This document shows, piece after piece, positions 45,215 through 57,042 of a stretch of 64,000 nucleotides of DNA. Every line of letters starts with the position of its first letter. Positions within the stretch are counted from its first letter, which is position 1. The notes under the pieces are model-generated. The model saw only the letters and a list, made by a program, of their open reading frames with translations. It had not been told where the DNA came from and searched no databases. Position numbers and translations under genes: made by a program. The DNA is from Sialis fuliginosa (taxonomy: Eukaryota > Arthropoda > Insecta > Megaloptera > Sialidae), in the NCBI GenBank assembly GCA_961205875.1, contig OY540813.1:9891001-9955000 (forward strand), given 5' to 3'.

Positions 45215-46500
45215 AAAAAAATGTTATTTATGTATTCTATAAAAATTATATAGAGATTAGTTTCGACAGAAGATAAAACAAAATCTAAACTCAGTATCCG
45301 ATTGAATATCGTTCATTAACTAAAATTTCCAAACAAGAATTTCTTTCGGGAATAAAGAAAACGACATTTCATTTATATGTCTGATGTATAGAATATCGAA
45401 ATGAAAGAAGCTTAGTTATTAGCACTTCTTTACTTTGAAGAATTAAGAGCCCCGAAGCCACCAAAATAGGTAAACAGCAAGAACGTTAATTTATTTCTTA
45501 TTACGTTTATTCCGCAAAATAAAAAAAATAAATATCAAATTATTTTTTCTTTGCATCAATTACTTGAAAGTATTTTCATAATATGTAACCTAATTAGTCT
45601 TAAAAGCTATAAATGCAATCAATGATGGCTTAATAAAAATATTCAATGCGTGTGGAAAATCGAATCCATGTGATTTAGTATACGGCTTTAGATTCTTTAC
45701 ATTACGGCGAACTATAAATACCTATATGCTATTGACTAAAATAGATACAATATAATCTGATAAATTATTTTTATTTACATTTTTGAAATGGTGAAGATGT
45801 ACCACATGAATATTGTTGAGATTTACGACATTTTTCTCAAATATTCTATTTTAAAAGGTATATTACTGAATTTTTATTTTAAAATATCAATGCTTTTACA
45901 TTATATGATTATATTTAATTTTTATTTATTATATTTTTATTCCGACGATAATTCGATGAAACAAAAGCTTGCGTGTACATTTTTTTAAATGAATTTTTGA
46001 CATTTAGACAATAGTTATTATTATTATGTTTAACTTTACTACTATTACATTATATACATAGATATCGATTAATAAAATCAAGGGGATATATACAAACAAA
46101 AACCTTTTAAAATTAATTCAACTAGATTTAACAAACAAATTGAAAACATAAACGAAAATTTGGTCTGATGTATCACAAACCTTCAGTATATATATTAAAA
46201 ATAAATCAAAGAAAAAGATTCACGAGTAAAAAGAGCAACAAAGTAGTTGGGCTCTTCAAAAACGGTAGCACTTTTCGTATGCATATTATATATTTTTTTA
46301 TACAAAAAGTGGTTCATAAGTTGTTAAAATAAACAGAAGGCAGTTCTAATACGCATACCTTATATCAAATAAATTGTTTATATAACAATGTTAGATAATA
46401 ATTTAGAACTTTATTATCAATACTTAAAAAAAAGTTAAAAATATATACTAGTGTCGACATTTGTGTTAAATGTACTGGCGTATATGTATGTTTATTGTAT
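45215..46500. other. AT-rich spacer
   Basis: No gene or bounded repeat is recognised. A 66-codon frame at 45788-45988 is AT-driven. Confidence 0.3.
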
Positions 46501-46780
46501 ACTAGCTCATTGGACCCGGTGTTACCCGGATTAATATTCACAAAATCATAGTGATTTAAAATATTCAACATGCCCATAACACACGGTTCACCACGAATTG
46601 TTTTTTTCGACTTCGTGAATTTTACACAAAATATCCACAAATTATATACCTAAACCTAACCTATCCATTAATGAATAGCGGAATAAAATCCGTTCAGTAG
46701 TTACTGAGAAAATCGTGTAAAATTATATTTTCAAATTCCTAGGAAATACCAGGCCCATCTTAGAATTTGTAAGAAAATCA
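46501..46780 (+). repeat. 'TTGGACCCG..GTTACCCGGA' family copy 2
   Basis: Starts ACTAGCTCATTGGACCCGG and shares CGTGAATTTTACACAAAATAT-like sequence, AACCTAACCTATCCATTA, AAATCCGTTCAGTAGTTA and CTTAGAATTTGTA with 16369-16665. A likely tail with CGGTTCAGTAATTGTTGTGT and ACATTTTTATATATAGAGAT is at 47130-47190. Confidence 0.65.
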
Positions 46781-47753
46781 AAAAATAAATAGGTTAACAA
46801 CAATCATAATCAATTTCTATATATTACATTTCATGGAAGTAAAATGTTTCTTTATATTTCAATTTTCAATCAATATAGGTATTTCAAAATATTTAATTTA
46901 TATTTATATTATATTATAAAAATATAGAATTCTGTATTCCATTGTTAGATACATAGGTACTATGTTTATATATACCTAAATGACAATTGTATGTTCTGAC
47001 ATCATGGAAACAAAACAAGACTTGATGAAGATTTTTTTACTCTTTTGATGTTAAATCTTAGGTTTTCATAAAATATTAATAGCCATGAACATGCACAGGA
47101 AAATTATCTTACTGTTGGTGATAACTGCACTGAAATCGGTTCAGTAATTGTTGTGTCTATAAGCCCCATACATTTTTATATATAGAGATGAAATATTTTT
47201 ATTTAAATATAGAATTGCAGATATATTCGGTTCGAAGTTTTTTCTTTAATTTTACATATCTATGATTTTTCGTAATGTTATAAACAAGTAATATGTTATA
47301 ATTTTTAAATGTTCTATTTTAGGTAACTACAGTTTTTAATTTACATTGATAGTGATAAACAACAGCTAAAGCGGATTGTATTTATTGTTAGTTTTCATTA
47401 TCTAATGGAACGGATTTTATTTAAATACAAAATTCGTAAACATCTGTATTTCATCCCGTACAAAATACTTCTCTCCCACCTACCTGAACTCATTTTGATA
47501 TTTTGGTCAACGTTTATGGAATCAATAACAACATATCATGTATGAAATAATACAAAGAATATTGAATTTAGTATACGAAGAAGAATTTAGTATAAACGAG
47601 TTTTATTTTCATATCCTGTACGCTATAAGAAGATTGTTTGCTAATATTACTAGATAAAAATTTATTGAACCATGTATTAATATTTATAGATACAAACGTA
47701 TAATATTTTGTATGGTAACTAAGGTACATGTACAATGAACATATAATAAAATT
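46781..47753. other. AT-rich spacer including a probable repeat tail
   Basis: No gene is seen. The 47130-47190 part looks like the 3' tail of the repeat that begins at 46501. Confidence 0.3.
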
Positions 47754-48085
47754 GGTCACGTTCACGACTGACCAAAAACAGTGAACAACAAGCTTTGATT
47801 GGTTGATTCATGGAATTTCTGGTGGAATGTACCATTTTAAAGAATGCCATTTTTTAAGCGTGTAAGTAACCAGAAAGAGATAGAAACTAGTATTCTGACA
47901 GAAACGCTCAACATGAAGTTATTTGGTTAGCCTGGTCTATCTCTTTCTAGTTATTTCTTTCTCACTTCCTTGCACGCTTAAATAATGACATTCTTTTAAT
48001 TTCTGATACATTCCACCAGAAATTCCATGAATCAACCAATCCAAAACTCGTTGTTCTGTTTTTTTGGCCAGACGTGAACGCTCCC
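47754..48085. mobile_element. 332-bp inverted-repeat MITE
   Basis: The arms pair over about 100 bp. Shared blocks are GATTGGTTGATTCATGGAAT, TTCTGGTGGAATGTA and, near the ends, CGTTCACG with CC(A)AAAAA. The ends are GGTCACGTTCACG and the complement GGGAGCGTTCACG. ATT occurs outside both ends. The core includes AAGAGATAG and its complement. Confidence 0.7.
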
Positions 48086-50642
48086 ATTTAATATTCAAGA
48101 ATAAAAAATATATCGAACTGGTATTGTATGAATAAAATATTAAATTAGCAAAACTTTCACGGCAATATCTAAAAACATTACTGTGTAAAAATATATTATA
48201 AGTGTAAGCTGCAATATTAATATATTATTCTGGTTCTCATAGATTTCGAAGATGTTTTACTCTCTCTACATATGTATATCTATTTTATTTTAAATAATGA
48301 GCGACTACCCACAAACAAAAATATTTCAGATGTTGACACTATCTTTTTTTTACACCAGAATAAACACGCAGTGTCAATTGAAGTGAAACAAAATTAATAA
48401 AAAATATCTTATTAAAAAAAAGTGATGAAAAAATATACATTTATCGTTGTCTTTTTCAATGACGGTGAAACATTGATTGAAATGTTACGACATTGATACG
48501 AGCAGCAATGAATCCCAAACAGAAAGATACATTTTTTTTCTTCGTGAAATATCTATTTTTTAGTATGGCAAACTGTCAAATATGACAGCTTATGATTTTT
48601 CCGTTTTATTCAAATATAAAAATGATTCTTCTTTTGAGATTTTTTCAAGCATGTTTTCTTGATTTCAGAGTCTAGGTTATAGTACTTGCAGTGAATAAAA
48701 ATACTATAAAAATACTATAAAAATAGTATATTTCTTAATTTTTTTCAACGAATATGTTACTGAAAGTTTTACGGTTTTTTTCGATAAATTTTCACATAGT
48801 ATCTCGAGAAAATATCACAGCTCAGAAAACTTTCATAAATAAAAATGAATTCTGTTTACAGTATAATCTTTTTTTAACCCGGCAGTGGAAACGTTAAAAA
48901 TCCTCAGTAGAACGTTGGTTCAAATTGGCCCGTTAGACATTAGGGGCTATTTAAAGCACTCTTTAATTACATAAGTATTTTATTATTATATACAACATGC
49001 CATTAAATCCCCAGTCTAATATAAATCAAATAAGATACCTCAATTTTTCTTCCTTTCTATTTAATTTTTAAGATTTGTGAATGCATACAATATACAACAT
49101 AAAAATTATGAAAACATAACATTATCTTAATCACAGCAATATTGACAAAATATGTATGTCTACTTGAGCTAAATAAACTTAGCTGAAGGTCTGAATATTG
49201 AACTAATTCAATAGCTTTCGGGTATGACATTTTTTTTTAAATGAGCCGGCCATATTGTAAAAAAAGTCACGTTAATGGGAACGTTGGGTTAGATTAATCT
49301 ATCAACAACTTTGAGGAGGAGTAACACACCACGTTTCTGTGATAAACACAAACTAATGAATGTTTGCTGTTCAACATGATTCATTTTGAAGGTAGACTGG
49401 CGAATAAGTAAATAAATAATTTCGTTTTGTTAATAGAGCTCTTCATAGATGTTTCTGGGTCAAATCGACCAAACGTTTCGGTAGAAGCTGCATCTATAAA
49501 AAGAAAACGTTACCGGGAAGAAATATACGATTGTTATATTATATTGATGTGCAGCTAACTTCATGCGTTTTATAACGAACATATTTATTTAATGTCAAAA
49601 TATCTTAAAGATATAAATATAATGAATTCGGTCATTGTCTACTTTTCTTACCAATATTATATTCTTGAATTTATGTAATAAATGTTAAAGGTATAATTGC
49701 GAGTATAATTTATCTGTTATTAATAATAGATCAATAACAAGAACACATTCGTATACCCAAATCATAGAAATCGAACGTATAACATATATTAAAAAAAGAA
49801 AGACTCCAGTGAACTTTCAGCAAACAAACAAAAAGCGGTAAAATTTATTTCCTATTGGCAACTAACCTTGACTTACATATAAATCTCTACAGTGGCGTAG
49901 TGTTCGATATTTGTTTGGCAAAATGCCCTCGCAACCCCATTCCAATGCTGCCAATGCGTCGTTATGGATTTTACAATTACACATTCCTGCGAGGCCAAGG
50001 ACGTGAGCTGAGATACACATCATAGCTTAAACCAATGTTTGTTGTAATTATTTGGATAAATTAACACTTCTATGTGTGTGTGCCATTGCTGTAGGTACTT
50101 TGCTAGAAATTATCAAAAACTTAATAGGCTATGATAACGATGTAATTTAGTGCTTAATTACAATTTACGTTTTTTATTGATTTTACTGCGAGCTAGAGAA
50201 TGGCTGGTTGATTTGCAACTAATAAAAAAGGAAACAAAAGATTGACGTTCTATATAATTGCAGCATTATTCTTCGTGTTTTTTTTATTGAAAGTAAAAAT
50301 TAAAACGTTTGTTAAAAATAAAGAACATGAATCATGATTTGAATAAATTGCATTTTTAACTTTTAGACGGTAGATTGGGATCACTCAGACCCCATAACAT
50401 TTTGTTTTTAATAAAATTACTTATTTAAACAAACATTCGCCTAAAAAATTCAATTTTAACATTTATTAAAAGTCCAATTTACAAAAAGGGGTTAATGTTA
50501 CATAATAAAGGTTTAAACTAAATTTGTAGTCTGCTAGGACATTCTTTGCATAATAAATGTATTTTTATGAAACTGTTTTTAACAATATATACGTAATTAT
50601 ATGTTTTTATTTACTTTTGCCAATTATATGTATATAATAAAT
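48086..50642. other. AT-rich non-coding stretch
   Basis: No gene is recognised. CAGTGGCGTAGTG at about 49891 looks like a lone hAT-type end. A small tandem repeat, ATACTATAAAA, is at about 48698-48728. Confidence 0.3.
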
Positions 50643-50840
50643 AAATATCCATCATTTTGACACCTATTGGCCGATTGTCATCAAATCATGCCGTAAGACA
50701 GTTAATGTATTTATATAGATTAATATTCAGATGTGGTAGTAATCAAATATCAACAAATATTTCTAATTCAGTACATTTTATTAAAAAAATAGCCATTACT
50801 GAGGTCATATCCAAGACTGGTGCCAGTACCTTATATCATT
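50643..50840 (+). mobile_element. 'ccaagactggtgcc' TIR family, copy 2 (left-truncated)
   Basis: Shares TTTTGACACCTATTGGCCGA, ATCAAATATCAACA and AATATTTCTAATTCA with the copy at 39 kb. It ends CCAAGACTGGTGCCAGTACC, then TTA. The left end is missing. Confidence 0.65.
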
Positions 50841-51198
50841 ATACAATAGGTAGTTAAAAGAATGTGTAAATTGTTAAATACCGCTGGTTCCACAATAAGA
50901 AATAAGTATGTGTATATTATACACAAATTATATTTGTGTATTAATATGTATAAATGAATAGTCGTGTGATATTGTCAACAAACTGAAATTAACGATGTAA
51001 TAAAAGATACATACAATTAACTATTTTAATGGATTTTTGTCGAAAATAACCTTTTTAATTTTGAAATTAATGAGGATCGATATTTATTTTTATGCTTCCG
51101 CCTACATGTTGTACACTATCAATAGGAGTTGTAACTGTTTCAATTTGTGACATGACCACATTAAAATGTACTTATTATTTTTAATTTATGTTATTGGT
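50841..51198. other. AT-rich spacer
   Basis: Nothing recognisable. Confidence 0.3.
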
Positions 51199-51300
51199 TA
51201 TACCGGGTGTTCCAGACCACCCGTCCACTATGTTTTACGCCTAAACTATTGAAGATAGAGTTTTATGATAAAAAATTATTTACATATAGTTTGCAAAATG
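51199..51300 (+). repeat. 'taccgggtgttccagacc' interspersed repeat fragment
   Basis: ATACCGGGTGTTCCAGACC, then ACCCGTCCACTATG, followed by CGCCTAAACTATTGAAG. This is the typical start of a widespread insect repeat, similar in kind to 44919. Confidence 0.5.
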
Positions 51301-51849
51301 TTTTAATTTATATTGTAGAAAAAAGTTGTGATAATTGTAACAATAATTATTATTAATCTATAATATAATAATGTACCTAATTTATAGGCAGTGTTTTATT
51401 GATTAAAAGTTATTAAAATAGATTAATAATAATTATGAAATGATAAAATGATAAATACATACATCATACTTATAGGATGAACGAATCAACTGAAAAGATT
51501 AAAAAAAAACATATCTGCCAAGTAAATGCTGCACAGTATTTCTTCGTACTAAATTTACCAAAGGTAGTTAATTGTCAAAGAATTTTAATAATCACCGATA
51601 AAGTATTCATTGGTTAACCATTTATTAAAAAATATTTATTCGAGATTTTTTATTTTAAGCGCATGATATTTATTCGTATATTTGAAATTTTTTGACAATT
51701 TCAATCTAAATCTAAATTTTTCTATTATGGAAACATCAAAATGACATTTAAGATCCATGTTATAGAAAATTGAATGTCCTACAAAAAAGATTCTATAAAA
51801 TTTTCACGTAACATGTGTTATTTTTGAGATATCTTAAAAATTAATTGTA

Positions 51850-52160
51850 TTGGGGTGTCATCCCTCCCCCTTACACATTTTAATGAAATGTAAATGAGAC
51901 TGTCCAACCAACCAAGTTTCATTGATTTCGGTTCAGTGGTTCATAAGTTATGCATGTAACAAGAATGCAGGGGACAAACAGACAAACAGACATGGAACAA
52001 AAAGTGTTTGTCTTGACCTAAAACGGAAAGATCAAGTTAAAATTTTGAAATCGGATAACAATTTTTTTTCTCATTTTAAAACGATCACAAAGCCTCTCGT
52101 ATCTTTGATATGGCGAGGAAGCAAAACAAAGTTATTGAATCAAACCGTTCAATTTACTAT
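51850..52160 (+). repeat. Retroposon-like 3' fragment
   Basis: GGGGTGTCATCCCTCCCCC, then TTTCGGTTCAGTGGTTCATA, then ACAAACAGACAAACAGACAT. It ends with ACGATCACAAAGCCTCTCGT, then ATATGGCGAGGAAGC. The last block recurs in shorter form at 45137-45175. Non-coding; the 86-codon frame across it is incidental. Confidence 0.5.
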
Positions 52161-52613
52161 AATAGAATACCTGATCAACTAATTATTGAACGAACATTGT
52201 ATTGAACTGATTCAAAATCACTATATAGACTCAATTTCCCTATCTTTATTGTATATTACTATTGAATTAATTAATATTATTTTTTAGCCTTGATATGAAT
52301 GCAAGAAATTACCAGAAAAGTTTAAATCAAATTACAAAACATATTTGCACATAAAATATAATACAAATAAAAAACATAATATTATTTTATAAATCTTTTT
52401 TATGTTGCCAACAGTTTGCATATATTTACATTAAACAAATAGACAATTTGTTTGAAACAAAAACATTTTTAATTTTAATTTCATTTGAAAAGCTTTTCAA
52501 AACAAGTAAAAAAAATAATTTACAGGCACATAATTTATGAAATAATTAACGAACCATTCATAACCTACAAATTTTTGTATACATATGTTATATAGGGTTT
52601 GAAATTGGTATTA

Positions 52614-52962
52614 CAGTAGAATATCATTATTGTCCGTATCGTAACTACCCGTTGATTGTTATTGTCCGACCTTTGAGATCGTTAATGTCCGATTACTTAC
52701 CACCTTTATTGATTTTTTATCGACCAATCGATGCGCGTTCTACTATTCGCAATGAAGTGACAGTTTGTAACCTGCGTCATAACTACACAATAATAAAAAT
52801 GCTGTCAAAGCACACTTGTCTTACTTTTTATATGTATTCTGTGCGTGTAAACGCGCATATGTATTTACTATATGCGCGTGAGGGGAAAAACCTCGAAGTG
52901 GGGTAAAATATAAGCGGGCAGTATTGACGATTGATTGCCCCATCCGGCGGACTAAAATACTG
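52614..52962. mobile_element. Possible pogo/Tigger-like MITE
   Basis: The left end reads CAGTAGAATATCATTATTG, then TCCG. The complement of the right end reads CAGTATTTTAGTCCG. Three TTATTGTCCG/TTAATGTCCG-like phrases occur in the left part. CAGTAGAA..T..TT.TCCG starts are known from Tigger/pogo elements. The target duplication is not clean. Confidence 0.4.
52851..52879. repeat. Perfect 10-bp hairpin
   Basis: ACGCGCATAT pairs with ATATGCGCGT across a 9-bp loop. The stem is CG-rich at its base within AT-rich DNA. Confidence 0.6.
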
Positions 52963-54280
52963 TTCTAATGTATGTATGTATATGATTAAGTTTATATTTA
53001 ATAGAGTAGTAGTATAAAAAGTATAGTAGTATTTTATGAAATTTTACGTTTTACAAAAAACTTTAATTCAACCCAAGGGTATGTTACTATTTAAAAAATG
53101 TAAATTTACAAATTATAATTAATTATGTTCACAAATGTATTCAACTATTTTATCTTCCGTTGTTTTGATATAAAAAAATAGCAGTAGAATTTGCACCCCC
53201 AACCAATATCAATAATGGAATATGATGTACATATGTATGTATATCTGCCAGTGAACCCGGTCGCAACCACTGTGGGTGTTATGTAACGTGTCATTGCCAC
53301 TTTTAATCAACTCAATTTTTAATTATCGTTAAATCCTCGTAACGTATTATTTCCTCATTTTTTAACGTTCATTTTGAGAGAGATTTTGAATATTTAATGC
53401 AGTTTTAATTAGAATGAATAATACACTTGAAAAAAATGTAATTGGGTCATTTAATAAAATGCTATTTTTTTAAAGTACTACTTTTTTAAATTGAAATTTC
53501 AACACGGTTTCAAAAATCTTTTTATTTTCTGTTATAGCGCAATTATACTAGAAATAGATAAAATTACATTATTTATTTAATATTCGAACTACAATGTTGT
53601 ATTTAAATTGAGTCCTTTAATTCTATAGATTTTATATAAAAGATTGCGTATATATACGCTCGTTCGCAAAGCCCTTTAAACTAACACGATTTCCCGCACG
53701 TCATTTACATTGACTTTTGTATTAATAATCCAATATCAGTTGTCATTTTGAGTTTTCTTTGATATATATATAACATTGTTCCTCCAAATATTCGCGACTA
53801 TCCGCCATAATATGAACTCGTCCTTATAAATTAGTTTCCGCGGGATCCGCATCAGGAAAAAAGCTTGATAATTTTTAATATTGTTTTTATAGATATATTT
53901 ACTAAATCGAGACAATTACAATCACAAAAACGTTACTCACGACCATAGAAGCAAAAATTATGTTAATAAAATCATTTACTTTGAAGTCAACAAGAACTTT
54001 AATTCTTACCACAAATTAATGTTCAGAAATGAACACAAAAATTTTGTTTAACATTTGTTCATTAAAATACATTTTTCACACCTAATTTGTATGAAAATAT
54101 AATAACTGCGAGCTTGACTTCTACAAATTAGAATGGATTGCAGGCGCGGCGCTGACTAACAAATGGCATTCTGGTGTTTTGGTTTGAAAAATGTACGTAA
54201 AACACAACCTATATACAGCACAGACAAACAAAAAGATTAAAAAGATTTGATGTGATTTTTGTAATTTATTCCCATCGTCT
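52963..54280. other. AT-rich non-coding stretch
   Basis: No gene is recognised. At 53645-53860 there is a less AT-biased patch with GCGTATATATACGC (palindrome), ATATCAGTTGTCATT and CCGCGGGATCCGCATCAGG that could be regulatory. This is speculative. Confidence 0.3.
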
Positions 54281-54281
54281 A

Positions 54282-54318
<37 letters not shown>

Positions 54319-54320
54319 TT
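54281..54320. repeat. (GT)n microsatellite
   Basis: A GT dinucleotide tract interrupted once by ATAT. It creates a His/Thr-rich spurious frame on the minus strand. Confidence 0.9.
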
Positions 54321-54928
54321 TCGTAGGATGAGTATACATTATACATATGTTCTACACACTTCAATTTGTATATTTGTTTTAAGAGAATTACCGTATATTT
54401 TTCATATAAAAAATTTGTGTTTTTTGTAAAATTGAATATGATTTTTACGTCTGATAATAATAATATGTATAATACCCATAATGTACATAAATGAATAAAT
54501 GTTAAATGTTAATATACATATTATGTGCGTATCTCGTTTGTACCAAATTATATTAATCTGATTTAATTAATATTATACACTAACAATAAGTATGATATAC
54601 ACTAAGTATTATACACAAGTATGAAATACATATGTAGGTATTTGAATATTTACAGATTAAATTTAAGACTATTTAAAAAAAGTAAAAACTGTTATAAATT
54701 ATAAATTATCAAATAATTTATTTTCATGAAATATTCAAGTATTTTCCCATGTACCAACTATGTACCTAGTTCCCACACACCTTGTAGGAATATTATATAT
54801 AGTTAATAATGTAATTGTAATTACTATGTATAATTAGAAACGTTTGCAAAGCAACTATGTCACACTTGCAGTCTATTAATTAAAGAGTATTCCATATAGA
54901 GGATGATACATAAAATTTTAAATGTATG

Positions 54929-55337
54929 TAAGGTACTGGTACCAGTTTTGGATCATACCCCAGTGTTGGACTCTTGTTTAATTAAATGTACTAAATTAGA
55001 AATATTTGTCGATATTTGACTACTGCCATTACTGAATCATAATCTATAGACACTTAACTGTAAAACAGCTTCCTTTGATGACAATCGGCCAATGGTTGTC
55101 AAAATGGTGGACGTATAAACTAAATATTAGTGTAATCTATTAATTATTATATTATCATAATATCTGCTTTACATTGTTTCAAATTTTATGATTCTTTATT
55201 TTATCATTAGCAAGTGTCCATCACTGGTTGCCCATTACTGGTTTTACTTTATCCACTTCTGGAGAAAAAATATAAACAAAATAAAAGAAAAAGTATACCT
55301 TGATCTTAAATTGGCCAAGACTAGTGCAATTACCTTA
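54929..55337 (-). mobile_element. 'accagt..ccaaaactggtacc' TIR family, copy 3 (inverted)
   Basis: The left end TAAGGTACTGGTACCAGTTT and the right end CCAAGACTAGTGCAATTACC, then TTA, form inverted ends. The interior carries, inverted, GGCCGATTGTCATCAAA and CACTTGCTAATGAT as in the copy at 39 kb. Non-coding. Confidence 0.65.
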
Positions 55338-56292
55338 TGTATCTATCTTATTCGATTTACTCCAACACTCTAAATGTATCTGGTTGTATTATTAATCATT
55401 TTTTATTTGATGAAAATTAAAAAAAAATATTTAAAAAAATTAAGAGGACATTTTTTCTACAAAATACCTGACAACTGTATTTATACAAGAAGTACATAAA
55501 ATTACATCCAATGTATTCTAATTTATATAGAATAATTTTCACAGTTTATAAAAATTGGAATGATTGATTTTTATATAAAATTATTTTCTCTGCATTTCAT
55601 TTCGCAAACTCCTAAGTATTTACAAACTTAATAATCATCAGTGTTAAAACGCAATCTGTAATTAGAGGCCTGTATACCGCGGATCCAATCACTGCTCTAA
55701 ACTATATAAATTATAATGTCTAATATTACTACCTAGCACTTTGTTGTGTGTCTATAAACCTACCAATTTACTGTATTCCTATGAAACTCAAGTATAATAT
55801 CATCAAAGGCGATGTAAATTTATCAAACGTTTTGATATTTGATATTTATGTTTAAAATATCAATATGATTTTTGATTTAAGATTTTCGCAGTAATATTTA
55901 TTATTATACCCAAGTCAAGTTTATTTTGTGTTTCGTTTTACAAAATTGTTTGATATTTCGATTGTTTTATTACGCCCTTATGGAAGAAGAATTCCTAGAA
56001 ATTATGCAATTAATTTATTATTTTATTATTGTTTTACGCTTTTACGTTTTTTTTGTACATGCTAAGGATGTTATTATCTAATTTCCACGAGAAATAGTTG
56101 AAATTTGGAGAAGTTATTCCTTAATAAATCTAAAGTACCCTCACAAAATTTCAGAATATCTTACCACATAGTTTGAAAGAATAATTATTGCCGAAAAATA
56201 TTGAAAAAAATGACGTACTGAAATGTTTTGTTTTCTTACATATTTTTTCATATATGTAAGCATATGAACTACTATAGTTATTTGTGTATCTA
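55338..56292. other. AT-rich spacer
   Basis: Nothing recognisable apart from TTTAGAG- and ATTAGAGG-type short phrases. Confidence 0.3.
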
Positions 56293-56394
56293 GGGTGTAA
56301 AATGATAGTTTTTCGCACGAGTGTGAACGTTTGTTAGTCGAGGCGCTAGCCGAGACTAACAATCACACGAGTGCGAAAAACGCATTTTACACCC
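56293..56394. repeat. 102-bp palindrome / hairpin
   Basis: GGGTGTAAAATG, then GTTTTTCGCAC, and TTGTTAGTCGAGGC on the left are mirrored by GACTAACAATCACAC, then GTGCGAAAAAC, and CATTTTACACCC on the right. It is almost all stem and could be a small foldback element or a structured RNA. Confidence 0.75.
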
Positions 56395-56404
56395 GAGGTG
56401 CACA

Positions 56405-57042
56405 CAATATTTTTTCTACAACCCTATTTATTATATAATATTAACAATAATATAATATAATAATTAATTTATATACTTTGTATTTTGCTATATGAATATT
56501 AAAATTCAACTCTAGTAAGCTTTGGACAAAATTTTTGACAGTTCTATTTTCATTCAAATGTGTTTCATGTTATTCTATAATATAAGATAGATAAGTGGCG
56601 ATACTGAGAAAGAACATAAATGTGCACCACCAGAGATATCAGAAGCTGCAAGTTCTGTAATTTTAAATTTACTATCTGCAAAATCTAAATTGATATATGA
56701 AAACTACACATAATGCCATGAATTGTACAAAGAAAAAAACCTTAAGGTATTGTTTATAATTGATTTCATTTTATTAATTTTTTTTTTTTCATTATAATAA
56801 TTAATATGGTGCTTAAATTTTAGTAATTTGTTTAATTAATACTATAATACAATAGTATTTATAAAATTAATTAATCGTAAAAAAATGTAAAAATGTATGT
56901 GTTACTATGGGAACACTTTTGCGCACGCCGTGCGTGAAAAAACTTTTTTCGCAGAGCGAGCGCAAAAGTACTACTTTACACACTGAAATGTCAATGAAAA
57001 AGCCTACTTTTTTACACGGTTGTAGAAAAATAATATTTTTTT
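56405..57042. repeat. 638-bp unit with inverted ends
   Basis: AATATTTTTTCTACAACC on the left and GGTTGTAGAAAAATAATATT on the right are complementary with one extra base. Near the right end, TTTTTCGCAGAGCGAGCGC and TACTACTTTACACAC echo the composition of the adjacent hairpin. Non-coding core. Confidence 0.55.

Noticed and set aside
51922-52182. 86-codon plus-strand frame
   Set aside because: It lies within a retroposon-like 3' fragment with CAGACAAACAGAC phrases, which is non-coding in other contexts.
54121-54339. Minus-strand frame with a His-Thr repeat
   Set aside because: Produced by the GT microsatellite.
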